Shown here piece after piece: positions 13,695-21,732 of a DNA stretch of 22,070 nt. Position numbers and translations under genes: made by a program. The notes under the pieces were generated by a model. The model was not told the DNA's origin and did no database searches. It saw only the letters and a program-made list of their open reading frames with translations. Position 1 is the stretch's first letter. Each line of letters starts with the position of its first letter. The stretch comes from Anaerolineaceae bacterium (lineage in GTDB: Bacteria; Chloroflexota; Anaerolineae; Anaerolineales; Anaerolineaceae), in the NCBI GenBank assembly GCA_011620505.1, contig WOZA01000168.1, forward strand, positions 1 through 22,070, in the 5' to 3' direction.

Positions 13695-14894
13695 TTAGTC
13701 TCCGAGGTAATCGCGCAATTTTCGTCTCACGCTGGGGTGGCGCAGGCGGGTGAGCGCCTGGGCTTCAATCTGACGCACGCGTTCGCGTGTGACGCCCATT
13801 TTCCGCCCAACTTCTTCGAGGGTGTATGCCTGTCCATCCAGCAGACCATAGCGCAACTGCAAGATACGCACCTCGCGCGGGGGGAGTGTATCCAGCACTT
13901 CCACGAGGTGTTCGCGCAGCAGGTTAAATGTGGCGGTTTCATCGGGTGGCGGAGCTTCGTCATCTTCGATAAAGTCACCGAGCACGGAATCTTCCTCATC
14001 ATCCGTTGGTGTTTCCAGCGAAAGCGGCCGGCGGGCAACCTGGATCATGTTCTCGACCTTCTTGGGCGGCACTTCAAGTGCTTCAGCCAACTCTTCGACC
14101 GATGGATCCCGACCCAATTTCTGGGTGAGCTGATGCTGGACGCGCAGAAGCTTGTTGATCTGGTCGCCCATATGCACCGGAACGCGGATAGTTCTGCCCT
14201 GGTCCGCGATCGCGCGGGTGACGGCCTGGCGGATCCACCAGGTGGCATAAGTGCTAAATTTATGTCCGCGCTGGTATTCAAACTTCTTGGTGGCGCGGAT
14301 CAAGCCAATGTTTCCTTCCTGGATCAGGTCAAGGAAAGGAACGCCGCGCCCCATGTATTTCTTGGCGACGCTGATCACCAGGCGGGAATTAGCGGTGATG
14401 AGGTGGTCACGAGCCTGTGTGCCATCCTCAATAAGTTGCCGCAGTTCCATGCGTCTCTTGTTACTCAGGTTTCCCTGGGCGAGCTCTGCCCGTGCCATTC
14501 GACCTCGTTCGATCCTCTTCGCCAAAATGACCTCTTCCTCGATGTCATTCAGCAATGGCACACGGCTGACTTCCTTCAGGTACAGTCCAATTGTGTCATC
14601 GGTATCAATACTAGCCAGATCGTCGACAGCTGGTTCTTCATCGATGGTATCTGAAAGCTCCTCGTCTGAGGGCTCCTCTCGGGGCATATCATCGTCAGTA
14701 ATAGCGATGCCAGCATTGTTTAGGGCGTTATAGACTCCTTCGAGCTGGTCAATATCCTGCTCAGCTTCAGGGAAGAAACGAAGGATGTCATCATTAGTCA
14801 CGTAGGACTTTTTTCGAGCAAAATCCAAAAGGCGAGTGAGGGATGTTGATGGGGGATCTTCGTCAAGTATAGGTTGGTTGTTCAATCTTGCCAT
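13695..14894 (-). CDS. rpoD: RNA polymerase primary sigma factor (SigA/RpoD)
   Basis: Directs RNA polymerase to housekeeping promoters. The 399-residue product has a diverged region 1.1 (about 15-65), an acidic stretch (66-100), and region 1.2 from DTIGLYLKEVSRVPLL (100-115). Regions 2.1-2.4 include DLIQEGNIGLIRATKKFEY (189-207) and FSTYATWWIRQAVTRAI (213-229). Region 4.2 is YTLEEVGRKMGVTRERVRQIEAQALTRLRHP (357-387, written here as one recognisable block of key helices) and holds the -35-binding helix-turn-helix. The long non-conserved insert of E. coli RpoD is absent, as in SigA proteins. The ATG at 14894 lacks a strong ribosome binding site at ideal distance (AAAGGT near 14908-14913). It leads a four-gene operon. 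Confidence 0.96.
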   Translation of the reverse strand: MARLNNQPILDEDPPSTSLTRLLDFARKKSYVTNDDILRFFPEAEQDIDQLEGVYNALNNAGIAITDDDMPREEPSDEELSDTIDEEPAVDDLASIDTDDTIGLYLKEVSRVPLLNDIEEEVILAKRIERGRMARAELAQGNLSNKRRMELRQLIEDGTQARDHLITANSRLVISVAKKYMGRGVPFLDLIQEGNIGLIRATKKFEYQRGHKFSTYATWWIRQAVTRAIADQGRTIRVPVHMGDQINKLLRVQHQLTQKLGRDPSVEELAEALEVPPKKVENMIQVARRPLSLETPTDDEEDSVLGDFIEDDEAPPPDETATFNLLREHLVEVLDTLPPREVRILQLRYGLLDGQAYTLEEVGRKMGVTRERVRQIEAQALTRLRHPSVRRKLRDYLGD

Positions 14895-15130
14895 AGATAG
14901 CAGTGGACCTTTTCTGTATTGTTGAATTACGTTTCAATAGAGTACAATATTTTAAGACAAAATTCAAGAGCAAAATGAAAAGGGCTGGGAAATAGGTCAA
15001 AATGAAACGGGGTTAAGAAGGGGTTAGCGCTAAAATGATTTTTGATCGAATAAACTCACAAAGAAACAAAACACCTTCATGCGAAGGTGTTTTGTGTGGT
15101 CGTATCAGAAAGTCTACGAGTAAGAAACTT
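14895..15130. other. Intergenic region upstream of rpoD
   Basis: This 236-base AT-rich gap separates the ABC operon from rpoD, both on the minus strand. It holds the ABC terminator at 15066-15095. The rpoD promoter should lie between 14910 and 15060, but only weak candidates are visible, such as TTGAAT (14967-14962) with TACTCT (14944-14939) 17 bases away. No small gene was recognised. Confidence 0.5.
15066..15095 (-). terminator. Hairpin terminator of the ABC transporter operon
   Basis: ACAAAACACCTTC at 15066-15078 pairs perfectly over 13 bp with GAAGGTGTTTTGT at 15083-15095 around a 4-base loop. On the minus strand the stem is followed by a T-rich stretch (TTTCTTTG). It lies about 35 bases past the stop of the last permease gene. 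Confidence 0.75.
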
Positions 15131-16639
15131 TTATTTAAGAGTCTGTTGCTTCACAGTTACTGCCGGCAAGGCGGGAATTTCCAGATCGGCTCCTCCTGTT
15201 GGGGGTTGAACCTCTTTCTTGAATTGCGTCCAGGCATGCATTGCCAGCGAAAGGGCAATAACGCCATAAGAAACAAACACTCTGAAGTACTCACCAATCT
15301 GAGCGTTGTCGAACAATTGCTTGCCTGCTTCCGGGGCTACAATAAACAGTGTATGGAAGAGAATGACACCGATGATGGCCTGTTTGTTGGTGGCTTTCTG
15401 TACCGATGCGCCTCCAACCAGTAAGGCTGCAATGGCAAATTGCGCGATTTGTGTGTGAGCGCCGTAGGTTGAAAAAGTACCGATATTCTGCAGGAAGATC
15501 AACTGTCCCCAGCTTGCTAAAACGGTAGAAATGATCATGGCAATCACACGGGTCTTATCAACATCGATGCCCGAAGCCATTGCCACGCTTTGGCTCTGTC
15601 CAACAGTGCGCATATTCTGGCCTAAGCGGGTGGATAGAATCTTTTGATTAAACCAGCACAAACCTGCTATCAAAAGAAACGGCAAAACTGGTAACTTGAC
15701 GTACGAAAGTACTTCTTCAATCTCAGGTATAAAGGTCAGGGCGTAAATCAGACCGTAAACCAGCAGCGTTACAATGGGTTTGACCAAGGTTTTGAGTGGT
15801 TCTTTATCGATCCAGATCGACCTTACGATTTTTATCAACTGCAAGATCGCCAAAACAATCAGAACCGCCGTCAGGGCATCCAACAAAATTAAACGATCAG
15901 TGGAGAGGAATTTCTCAACTACGGGGATATACGAGATGCCAAACAAAAGCCCAACAATCCCAAAGAAGATGAAATCTCCCTTGTTCAGCTGATACTTTTT
16001 GAGAAGGTGTAAGATGACTTTGATGAGGGTGACAGCCAGAACCACGTAAAATACAACCGTAACGATGTCCACCATACGCACAGAATCAATCGCGTATTTT
16101 AGATTACCCGTCAAATCAATTGTATTTTTAACCCCCACCCCGCCAGAAATGATTAATTTGGGATTGTTGACTGGTATCACCCCGCCGATAATCACCAGGA
16201 ACAACAGCTGGTATAAACCATCAGCAAAATAACCCAAAATAAGCCCGGCAATCATCTCCGCGCCTTTCATGCGGTTGAAAAGTTTCCCTACCAGATAGCC
16301 AAACAGCACAGCCAGTGGAGTGGCAATCAGGACACTCAAAAGCATGCCGCCAAAACCGCCAAGCCCCCAGTAGACGACGCAGAACACAGCAATTTGGGCT
16401 GCAATGGCACCAATAACGATGCCGAAGTTCAAACCTAATCCAGCCAGAACGGGGATGATTAAAGCCAGAACGGTGAAGGTATTACGAGTTATGCGAGTAA
16501 AAACACCATCCACAATAAAAGTCATAGGACTGCCAGAAAGCACGATGGCGGCAAGACAAATAGCCGCGAAGGCAATCATGACCTTATTGTCAAAGAGGAA
16601 AGAACCAGCTTTTTTGAAGAAATCAGTTTTTTGGCTCAT
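15131..16639 (-). CDS. ABC transporter permease with an enlarged hydrophobic middle section
   Basis: Inner-membrane permease of the ribose/BmpA-type importer family (BPD_transp_2), 502 residues. Typical features are LGLNFGIVIGAIAAQIA (68-84), FNRMKGAEMIAGLILGYF (121-138) and ASGIDVDKTRVIAMIISTVLASWGQ (355-379), the last near the ATPase contact loop. The stretch from the MKGAEM motif to GIDV is 235 residues long here against 124 in the partner permease. The roughly 110 extra residues (about 200-312) contain several hydrophobic, probably membrane-spanning segments. Its ATG overlaps the partner's stop codon (ATGA at 16639-16636), and an AGGAGG-type site lies just upstream. It is the last gene of the operon. 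The substrate is unknown. Confidence 0.88.
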   Translation of the reverse strand: MSQKTDFFKKAGSFLFDNKVMIAFAAICLAAIVLSGSPMTFIVDGVFTRITRNTFTVLALIIPVLAGLGLNFGIVIGAIAAQIAVFCVVYWGLGGFGGMLLSVLIATPLAVLFGYLVGKLFNRMKGAEMIAGLILGYFADGLYQLLFLVIIGGVIPVNNPKLIISGGVGVKNTIDLTGNLKYAIDSVRMVDIVTVVFYVVLAVTLIKVILHLLKKYQLNKGDFIFFGIVGLLFGISYIPVVEKFLSTDRLILLDALTAVLIVLAILQLIKIVRSIWIDKEPLKTLVKPIVTLLVYGLIYALTFIPEIEEVLSYVKLPVLPFLLIAGLCWFNQKILSTRLGQNMRTVGQSQSVAMASGIDVDKTRVIAMIISTVLASWGQLIFLQNIGTFSTYGAHTQIAQFAIAALLVGGASVQKATNKQAIIGVILFHTLFIVAPEAGKQLFDNAQIGEYFRVFVSYGVIALSLAMHAWTQFKKEVQPPTGGADLEIPALPAVTVKQQTLK

Positions 16640-17751
16640 TGGTTTCCTCCTTTCGTCTTGGATAAGGCATAGAGAATAATGCCATTGGAAATTATGATTC
16701 TCAACACTTCTGGCAGAGTCCCGATTTCAATCACTTCATTAACGACCGGTAAGGCGGTCACGAGGATTCCCTGGAAAAGCAAAGTTCCAATCAGGACATG
16801 CGAAATTTTCGCACGCCTCACCGAGGCGCCGCCAATCAAGATTGAAGCCACGCTGGCAAATCCCATCATGAGGGGTGCGTTATAAAGCTGCAAAAAGCCG
16901 TAAGTTTGGGCGTAAAGAATAATCCCTATCGCCCCAAGAACGGTTGAAATCGCCGTACCCTGAATGCGCTTACGGTCAACATCGATGCCGCTGGAGGTTG
17001 TGAACAGTTGATTCTCACCGGCGCCGCTCATGGCGATACCAAGTTTGCTTCTGAAAAAGAGCCAGACACTGAAGCACAACAGGGCGAATACCAAAATCAA
17101 TCCAAGAGGGAGAGTAAAATCTCCGATTTTGAAGGCTAACCACTGCAGCCATGCCGGCTGCGTTGACTGTACTACATCTGGATTGCTTAATAAACCTCCA
17201 AAGCTGCCTGAAAGACTGGCAGTGTTGCGCAAGCCTTGCCCTTGCAGCGGCCAGCTAAGTTCACCATTTTTGAAGGCGAGTGAGAGCCAAACGATGTTCA
17301 TGAAGGCAATGACGGAGAAACCAACATAAGTGGAGACCGTCATTTCTGAGCCTTTGACCCGGTTGAGAAGTAAACCGTAAAGCGTCCCCAAAATTGCCGC
17401 CATGATGATCCCAAACAAAAGTGCGAGCAAAAGTGTCAACCAGGGCGCGCCAGCTCCTAAAACCTCATTCCAGTTTCTAAGAAAACTGATTTCCATCGCA
17501 AAAACGGAACCCAAGAGTCCTGCGGAAATTCCCAAAGAAACGCCAAAATTCAATCCGATGCCACTTTGAATGCCCGGAACCATTGCTAATACCAAAGTTC
17601 CGTACATCAGCCAGCGCCTGACAACATCGCTAAATAATGCGGCTGGTGAAAACCCTAAAACTATGGAGACTACGACGAGGAAGATGAAAAACACACCGAT
17701 GATTAATCTTGGTAATCCGATGTTTTCGTAGATATCTTTTATGGTTTTCAT
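16636..17751 (-). CDS. ABC transporter permease (BPD_transp_2 family)
   Basis: Inner-membrane permease of 371 residues, a normal length for the ribose/purine-nucleoside importer family. It has multiple hydrophobic segments, with IGLNFGVSLGISAGLLGSVFA (65-85), LLLNRVKGSEMTVSTYVGFS (127-146) and TSSGIDVDRKRIQGTAISTVLG (252-273) as the conserved blocks. It should pair with the 502-residue permease as a heterodimer. Its ATG overlaps the ATPase stop (ATGA at 17751-17748) and GGAGGAAG lies just upstream, so the genes are translationally coupled. No substrate can be assigned. Confidence 0.9.
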   Translation of the reverse strand: MKTIKDIYENIGLPRLIIGVFFIFLVVVSIVLGFSPAALFSDVVRRWLMYGTLVLAMVPGIQSGIGLNFGVSLGISAGLLGSVFAMEISFLRNWNEVLGAGAPWLTLLLALLFGIIMAAILGTLYGLLLNRVKGSEMTVSTYVGFSVIAFMNIVWLSLAFKNGELSWPLQGQGLRNTASLSGSFGGLLSNPDVVQSTQPAWLQWLAFKIGDFTLPLGLILVFALLCFSVWLFFRSKLGIAMSGAGENQLFTTSSGIDVDRKRIQGTAISTVLGAIGIILYAQTYGFLQLYNAPLMMGFASVASILIGGASVRRAKISHVLIGTLLFQGILVTALPVVNEVIEIGTLPEVLRIIISNGIILYALSKTKGGNQ

Positions 17752-19349
17752 ACGGCTTCCTCCTCCCTGACACCTGCCATGGCCAGACCAAATGCAGCAT
17801 CAGAATCGTCGGGTTTCATTACCGAGAAAACTTTTCCTTCGGAGACAATTGCTATGCGATCGCACAGAGATCTGAGCTCCACCAATTCCGAACTGATCAT
17901 TACAATCGTTGTTCCTTGTTCACGATTAATTTTTGTAAGATACTCCAAAACCAATTTTTTCGCACCAATATCAATACCGCGTGTTGGCTCTGACACAATC
18001 AGAATTTTAGGGTCCATCGTGATAGCCCTGGCGAGGCAGACTTTTTGCTGGTTGCCTCCTGAAAGACTGCCGGCTGTCTGGGAAGGGCCAGTACAGCGGA
18101 TATCAAACAATTTGATCATTTCCCGGGTATGCTGATCCGCTTTAGCTTTATCCAAAATTTTCATTGGGCCGATGCGTCGTAGAAATTGATCCTTTATTTG
18201 CATGGCTGTAAATGTGATATTTCGCTCAACCGATTCGCCAAGCAACAAACCAACACCTCTGCGGTCTTCTGAAACAAAAGCAATATCATTGCGGAGGGCT
18301 TCACCCAACTTGCTGAGATCCAGGCGTTTCCCGAAAGCGAAAACATCGCCTTGCGTTTCGAACAGACCTATAATGCCGTTGGCAATGCCTATTTTGCCTT
18401 GTCCAGCCAAACCACCAAACCCAAAAATCTCACCTTCCCGGATTTTGATGTTCATGCCTTTCACGCGTTCTCCGGGCATGTCCACATGATAATCCTTGAA
18501 TTCGAGCGCAATTTTGTCGTCTGACAAGTTCCGGCTTGCTAAAAGACTATCATCAACCAATTTATCGATTTGACGGCCGATCATAAGTTCAGCAATTTTC
18601 GCCAGAGTAATATCCTTGACATCTTTTCGAACGACAAATTCACCATCCCGTAAGATAGTCATGCTATCAGCCACAGCCATAACCTCGGTTAACCTGTGGG
18701 TGATGAAGATGATAGCAATTCCCTTTTCGGCAATCAATCGCATGATTTCCAACAAACGGTCCGCTTCTCCTTCGGTCAAAACAGCGGTGGGTTCGTCAAA
18801 AACCAACAACTTTATGCCAGTTTTATCGATTTCACGGGCGATTTCGATAAATTGTTTATAACCAATCGGCATTCCTGCCACTTTGGCATATTCATCAATG
18901 TTCATCATCCCGATACTATCCAAAGCTTTTCGGGCTTCTTTGGACATTTGTGTCCAATTCATCTTTTCAAGTAAATTGCCAAAAATCTTACTCAACGCGG
19001 TAGGTTCACCAATTTCTCTACCCAGCTTGATGTTTTCTGTGACATTGAATTCGGGGATAAGCATAAATTCCTGGTGAACCATGCCAATTCCACAGTTCAT
19101 GGCAGTATGCGGACTGTCAATGGAGATTGATTCTCCATTTATCTGGATTTCGCCTTCAAATCCTCCTGTGGAATAAATAACTGGCATTCCAAAAAGAATA
19201 TTCATCAAGGTGGATTTGCCAGCGCCGTTTTCCCCTACCAGGGCGTGGATTTCACCAGGCTTCACATTGAGGTTAACGCCTTTCAAAACCCGATTGCCGA
19301 AATATTCTTTGGAAATATTTTTCATTGACAGCAAGTATTGATCGTCCAA
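17748..19349 (-). CDS. ABC transporter ATP-binding protein with two nucleotide-binding domains
   Basis: Energises the importer; 533 residues with two ATPase domains as in RbsA/MglA. Domain 1 has Walker A GENGAGKST (39-47), Walker B LLVFDEPT (181-188) and switch H218, but its signature motif is altered to GMPIGYKQ (159-166). Domain 2 has a degenerate Walker A (GGLAGQGKI, 312-320), a canonical LSGGNQQK (429-436) and IVSEPTRGID (451-460), where Ser replaces the usual Asp before the catalytic Glu. This asymmetry is common in the family and suggests one productive ATP site. I chose the TTG at 19349: GAAGGAG at 19364-19358 lies 8 bases upstream. In-frame starts at 19403 and 19376 lack such a site, and the former lies inside a hairpin. 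Confidence 0.92.
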   Translation of the reverse strand: MDDQYLLSMKNISKEYFGNRVLKGVNLNVKPGEIHALVGENGAGKSTLMNILFGMPVIYSTGGFEGEIQINGESISIDSPHTAMNCGIGMVHQEFMLIPEFNVTENIKLGREIGEPTALSKIFGNLLEKMNWTQMSKEARKALDSIGMMNIDEYAKVAGMPIGYKQFIEIAREIDKTGIKLLVFDEPTAVLTEGEADRLLEIMRLIAEKGIAIIFITHRLTEVMAVADSMTILRDGEFVVRKDVKDITLAKIAELMIGRQIDKLVDDSLLASRNLSDDKIALEFKDYHVDMPGERVKGMNIKIREGEIFGFGGLAGQGKIGIANGIIGLFETQGDVFAFGKRLDLSKLGEALRNDIAFVSEDRRGVGLLLGESVERNITFTAMQIKDQFLRRIGPMKILDKAKADQHTREMIKLFDIRCTGPSQTAGSLSGGNQQKVCLARAITMDPKILIVSEPTRGIDIGAKKLVLEYLTKINREQGTTIVMISSELVELRSLCDRIAIVSEGKVFSVMKPDDSDAAFGLAMAGVREEEAV

Positions 19350-19379
19350 TGCTGTTTCTCCTTCTCTAATTTTCATAAA

Positions 19380-19414
19380 GAAGTGCCGGCTTGCGCTTTG
19401 CAAGCCGGCGCTTT
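19380..19414 (-). terminator. Strong intercistronic hairpin between binding protein and ATPase genes
   Basis: GCCGGCTTGC at 19385-19394 pairs perfectly with GCAAGCCGGC at 19400-19409 around a 5-base loop, and the stem extends further with wobbles to 19380 and 19414. There is only a weak T-run on the minus strand (CTTCTTTA). Such hairpins after binding protein genes often block 3' exonucleases or terminate part of the transcripts, keeping the binding protein in excess. Confidence 0.65.
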
Positions 19415-19443
19415 GTGGAGTTTAGTCGTTAATCAAAAGCCGT

Positions 19444-21732
19444 TTACTGTGAGAAATCATAGAAAGGAGCCAGCAACATCAGGAAGTTGGGCAGATCAAC
19501 CCCATCTTCATTGTAAGATGTTACGGTGATATCACCTACGTTTCTCGCTGCGGCAGCTTCGTTCAAGGTTTGCCTGAAGGCTTCCACGTCCCGGGGATTT
19601 GTGATCTCACCTTCTGCGAATTTGATTGCGTAGCGAACGCCCGCGTCAATCATCAGCATATTGATGGGAACACCCCAGGTTGACATGCGGCCTTCCTGCC
19701 CCTTTTCTTTCAGCTTGATTGCGATTTGATCGAGCATGTACTGCACATCGCCTTCGTGGCCCTTGACATCAATGTTCAATGCAGCGGGATAGCCATGATA
19801 GGGGCTTGGGCAGCACTGCTGCGGATAAATCGCACCGTTTTCCCAGACGGTCCGGATCAGAGGCTCCTGCATGGCACAGTTCGTGGAGAAGAAGGCTGTG
19901 TCTTTGCCGTAGGTTGCGATCTGCCGTGGAACATCCTCAGTAATAAACTGCTGTGCGCCGGAGACGCCAGCGTCGCCGGTTGGATCTGGCGCGTTGACTT
20001 CCACCAGTTCGATCCCTAATTCTGCACAGGTTTCCTTCATGATCTCAAGCCGCCGCGCGATGGTCGCATAGGACAGATGGCGTGGGAATGAGTAGTGGAT
20101 GAGGGTCTTTGCTCCCATTTGGGCTGCTAATTCGGGGATGGTTCGACCCATCGAAATCTCGTCGACCTGTAATACGATGTCTGCTTTTTCTGCGATGATT
20201 GGCGGATCTTCTGCAGGTACTCCAGCGATGAACAGCATGTCAGGTCGGGTTTCGCGGACCTTTTCAATGGCTGCTGCGGCTCCGGGGATGGCCTGCACAA
20301 AAACGATTGCTTTCACCTCAGGATCAGACGCCATCTGCACTACCTGTGAAATGGTAGTTTCTGTTTCAGTGGAGAAGTTGTCAGGATAGGTGGCATGAAC
20401 GATCATATCGCCATACTTGGCGATCTGGTTCATCGCTTCCTGATATTCTTCTTCACCCTGTGAGACAGTCCCGGTCATGATCCCAATTTTATAGGGCTCT
20501 ACTTCTTTAACTTCCGCAGCTGCGGTGTTCTGTGAGAAATCATAGAAAGGAGCCAGCAACATCAGGAAGTTGGGCAGATCAACCCCATCTTCATTGTAAG
20601 ATGTTACGGTGATATCACCTACGTTTCTCGCTGCGGCAGCTTCGTTCAAGGTTTGCCTGAAGGCTTCCACGTCCCGGGGATTTGTGATCTCACCTTCTGC
20701 GAATTTGATTGCGTAGCGAACGCCCGCGTCAATCATCAGCATATTGATGGGAACACCCCAGGTTGACATGCGGCCTTCCTGCCCCTTTTCTTTCAGCTTG
20801 ATTGCGATTTGATCGAGCATGTACTGCACATCGCCTTCGTGGCCCTTGACATCAATGTTCAATGCAGCGGGATAGCCATGATAGGGGCTTGGGCAGCACT
20901 GCTGCGGATAAATCGCACCGTTTTCCCAGACGGTCCGGATCAGAGGCTCCTGCATGGCACAGTTCGTGGAGAAGAAGGCTGTGTCTTTGCCGTAGGTTGC
21001 GATCTGCCGTGGAACATCCTCAGTAATAAACTGCTGTGCGCCGGAGACGCCAGCGTCGCCGGTTGGATCTGGCGCGTTGACTTCCACCAGTTCGATCCCT
21101 AATTCTGCACAGGTTTCCTTCATGATCTCAAGCCGCCGCGCGATGGTCGCATAGGACAGATGGCGTGGGAATGAGTAGTGGATGAGGGTCTTTGCTCCCA
21201 TTTGGGCTGCTAATTCGGGGATGGTTCGACCCATCGAAATCTCGTCGACCTGTAATACGATGTCTGCTTTTTCTGCGATGATTGGCGGATCTTCTGCAGG
21301 TACTCCAGCGATGAACAGCATGTCAGGTCGGGTTTCGCGGACCTTTTCAATGGCTGCTGCGGCTCCGGGGATGGCCTGCACAAAAACGATTGCTTTCACC
21401 TCAGGATCAGACGCCATCTGCACTACCTGTGAAATGGTAGTTTCTGTTTCAGTGGAGAAGTTGTCAGGATAGGTGGCATGAACGATCATATCGCCATACT
21501 TGGCGATCTGGTTCATCGCTTCCTGATATTCTTCTTCACCCTGTGAGACAGTCCCGGTCATGATCCCAATTTTGTAAGGCTTTTCCTCCGGTTCCTCTAC
21601 TTCAGGCTCCGTCTCTCCAGCGGGTTGCTCTGCTGGAGGTGCTTCTGTTGATCGGCAAGCTGTGGTTGAAAAAATCAACACAAAGCACATGATCAACAGT
21701 ACCAGTTGAACAATTGACTTCTTACTTTTCAT
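19444..21732 (-). CDS. DUF3798-like substrate-binding lipoprotein with a duplicated binding domain
   Basis: A 762-residue exported lipoprotein, presumably the substrate receptor of the adjoining ABC importer. The signal peptide ends at a lipobox-like STTAC (C26), followed by an acidic Glu/Pro-rich linker (27-51). Two identical domains follow: residues 54-401 and 415-762, each starting KIGIMTGTVSQGEEEYQEAM and ending PFYDFSQ, joined by the 13-residue link NTAAAEVKEVEPY. Each unit resembles, from memory, a whole DUF3798 protein, a periplasmic-binding-protein-like family of unknown ligand, with STNCAMQEPLIR and PQQCCPSPYHGYP as marked motifs. A normal member carries one copy, so the gene is doubled in frame. 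AAGGAG at 21744-21739 precedes the ATG. Either a genuine tandem-domain receptor or an assembly artefact is possible. Confidence 0.88.
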   Translation of the reverse strand: MKSKKSIVQLVLLIMCFVLIFSTTACRSTEAPPAEQPAGETEPEVEEPEEKPYKIGIMTGTVSQGEEEYQEAMNQIAKYGDMIVHATYPDNFSTETETTISQVVQMASDPEVKAIVFVQAIPGAAAAIEKVRETRPDMLFIAGVPAEDPPIIAEKADIVLQVDEISMGRTIPELAAQMGAKTLIHYSFPRHLSYATIARRLEIMKETCAELGIELVEVNAPDPTGDAGVSGAQQFITEDVPRQIATYGKDTAFFSTNCAMQEPLIRTVWENGAIYPQQCCPSPYHGYPAALNIDVKGHEGDVQYMLDQIAIKLKEKGQEGRMSTWGVPINMLMIDAGVRYAIKFAEGEITNPRDVEAFRQTLNEAAAARNVGDITVTSYNEDGVDLPNFLMLLAPFYDFSQNTAAAEVKEVEPYKIGIMTGTVSQGEEEYQEAMNQIAKYGDMIVHATYPDNFSTETETTISQVVQMASDPEVKAIVFVQAIPGAAAAIEKVRETRPDMLFIAGVPAEDPPIIAEKADIVLQVDEISMGRTIPELAAQMGAKTLIHYSFPRHLSYATIARRLEIMKETCAELGIELVEVNAPDPTGDAGVSGAQQFITEDVPRQIATYGKDTAFFSTNCAMQEPLIRTVWENGAIYPQQCCPSPYHGYPAALNIDVKGHEGDVQYMLDQIAIKLKEKGQEGRMSTWGVPINMLMIDAGVRYAIKFAEGEITNPRDVEAFRQTLNEAAAARNVGDITVTSYNEDGVDLPNFLMLLAPFYDFSQ
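19447..20490 (-). repeat. Direct repeat copy 2 (1044 bp, inside the binding protein gene)
   Basis: This block is identical, by line-by-line comparison, to 20530-21573 at an offset of 1083 bases. The offset is a multiple of three, so the reading frame is kept. It encodes the C-terminal domain (residues 415-762). The matching ends sharply: the stop codon bounds one side, and synonymous codon differences start directly at the other. Confidence 0.97.
20530..21573 (-). repeat. Direct repeat copy 1 (1044 bp, inside the binding protein gene)
   Basis: Partner of 19447-20490, encoding residues 54-401. The 39 bases between the copies (20491-20529) encode a linker that does not resemble the sequence at either outer end of the gene. 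A simple slippage or unequal-crossover duplication does not explain the junction well. Confidence 0.97.

Noticed and set aside
13737..14654. 305-codon plus-strand open frame opposite rpoD
   Set aside because: It lies wholly antisense to the conserved rpoD coding sequence and shows no recognisable domain; it is a shadow frame.
19350..19403. ATPase start codons at 19403 (TTG) and 19376 (ATG)
   Set aside because: The first lies in the intercistronic hairpin and neither has a ribosome binding site; the TTG at 19349 has GAAGGAG 8 bases upstream.
19447..21573. Transposon or insertion sequence origin for the 1044-bp repeat
   Set aside because: The repeat is entirely coding for the receptor domain, has no terminal inverted repeats or transposase, and keeps the reading frame.
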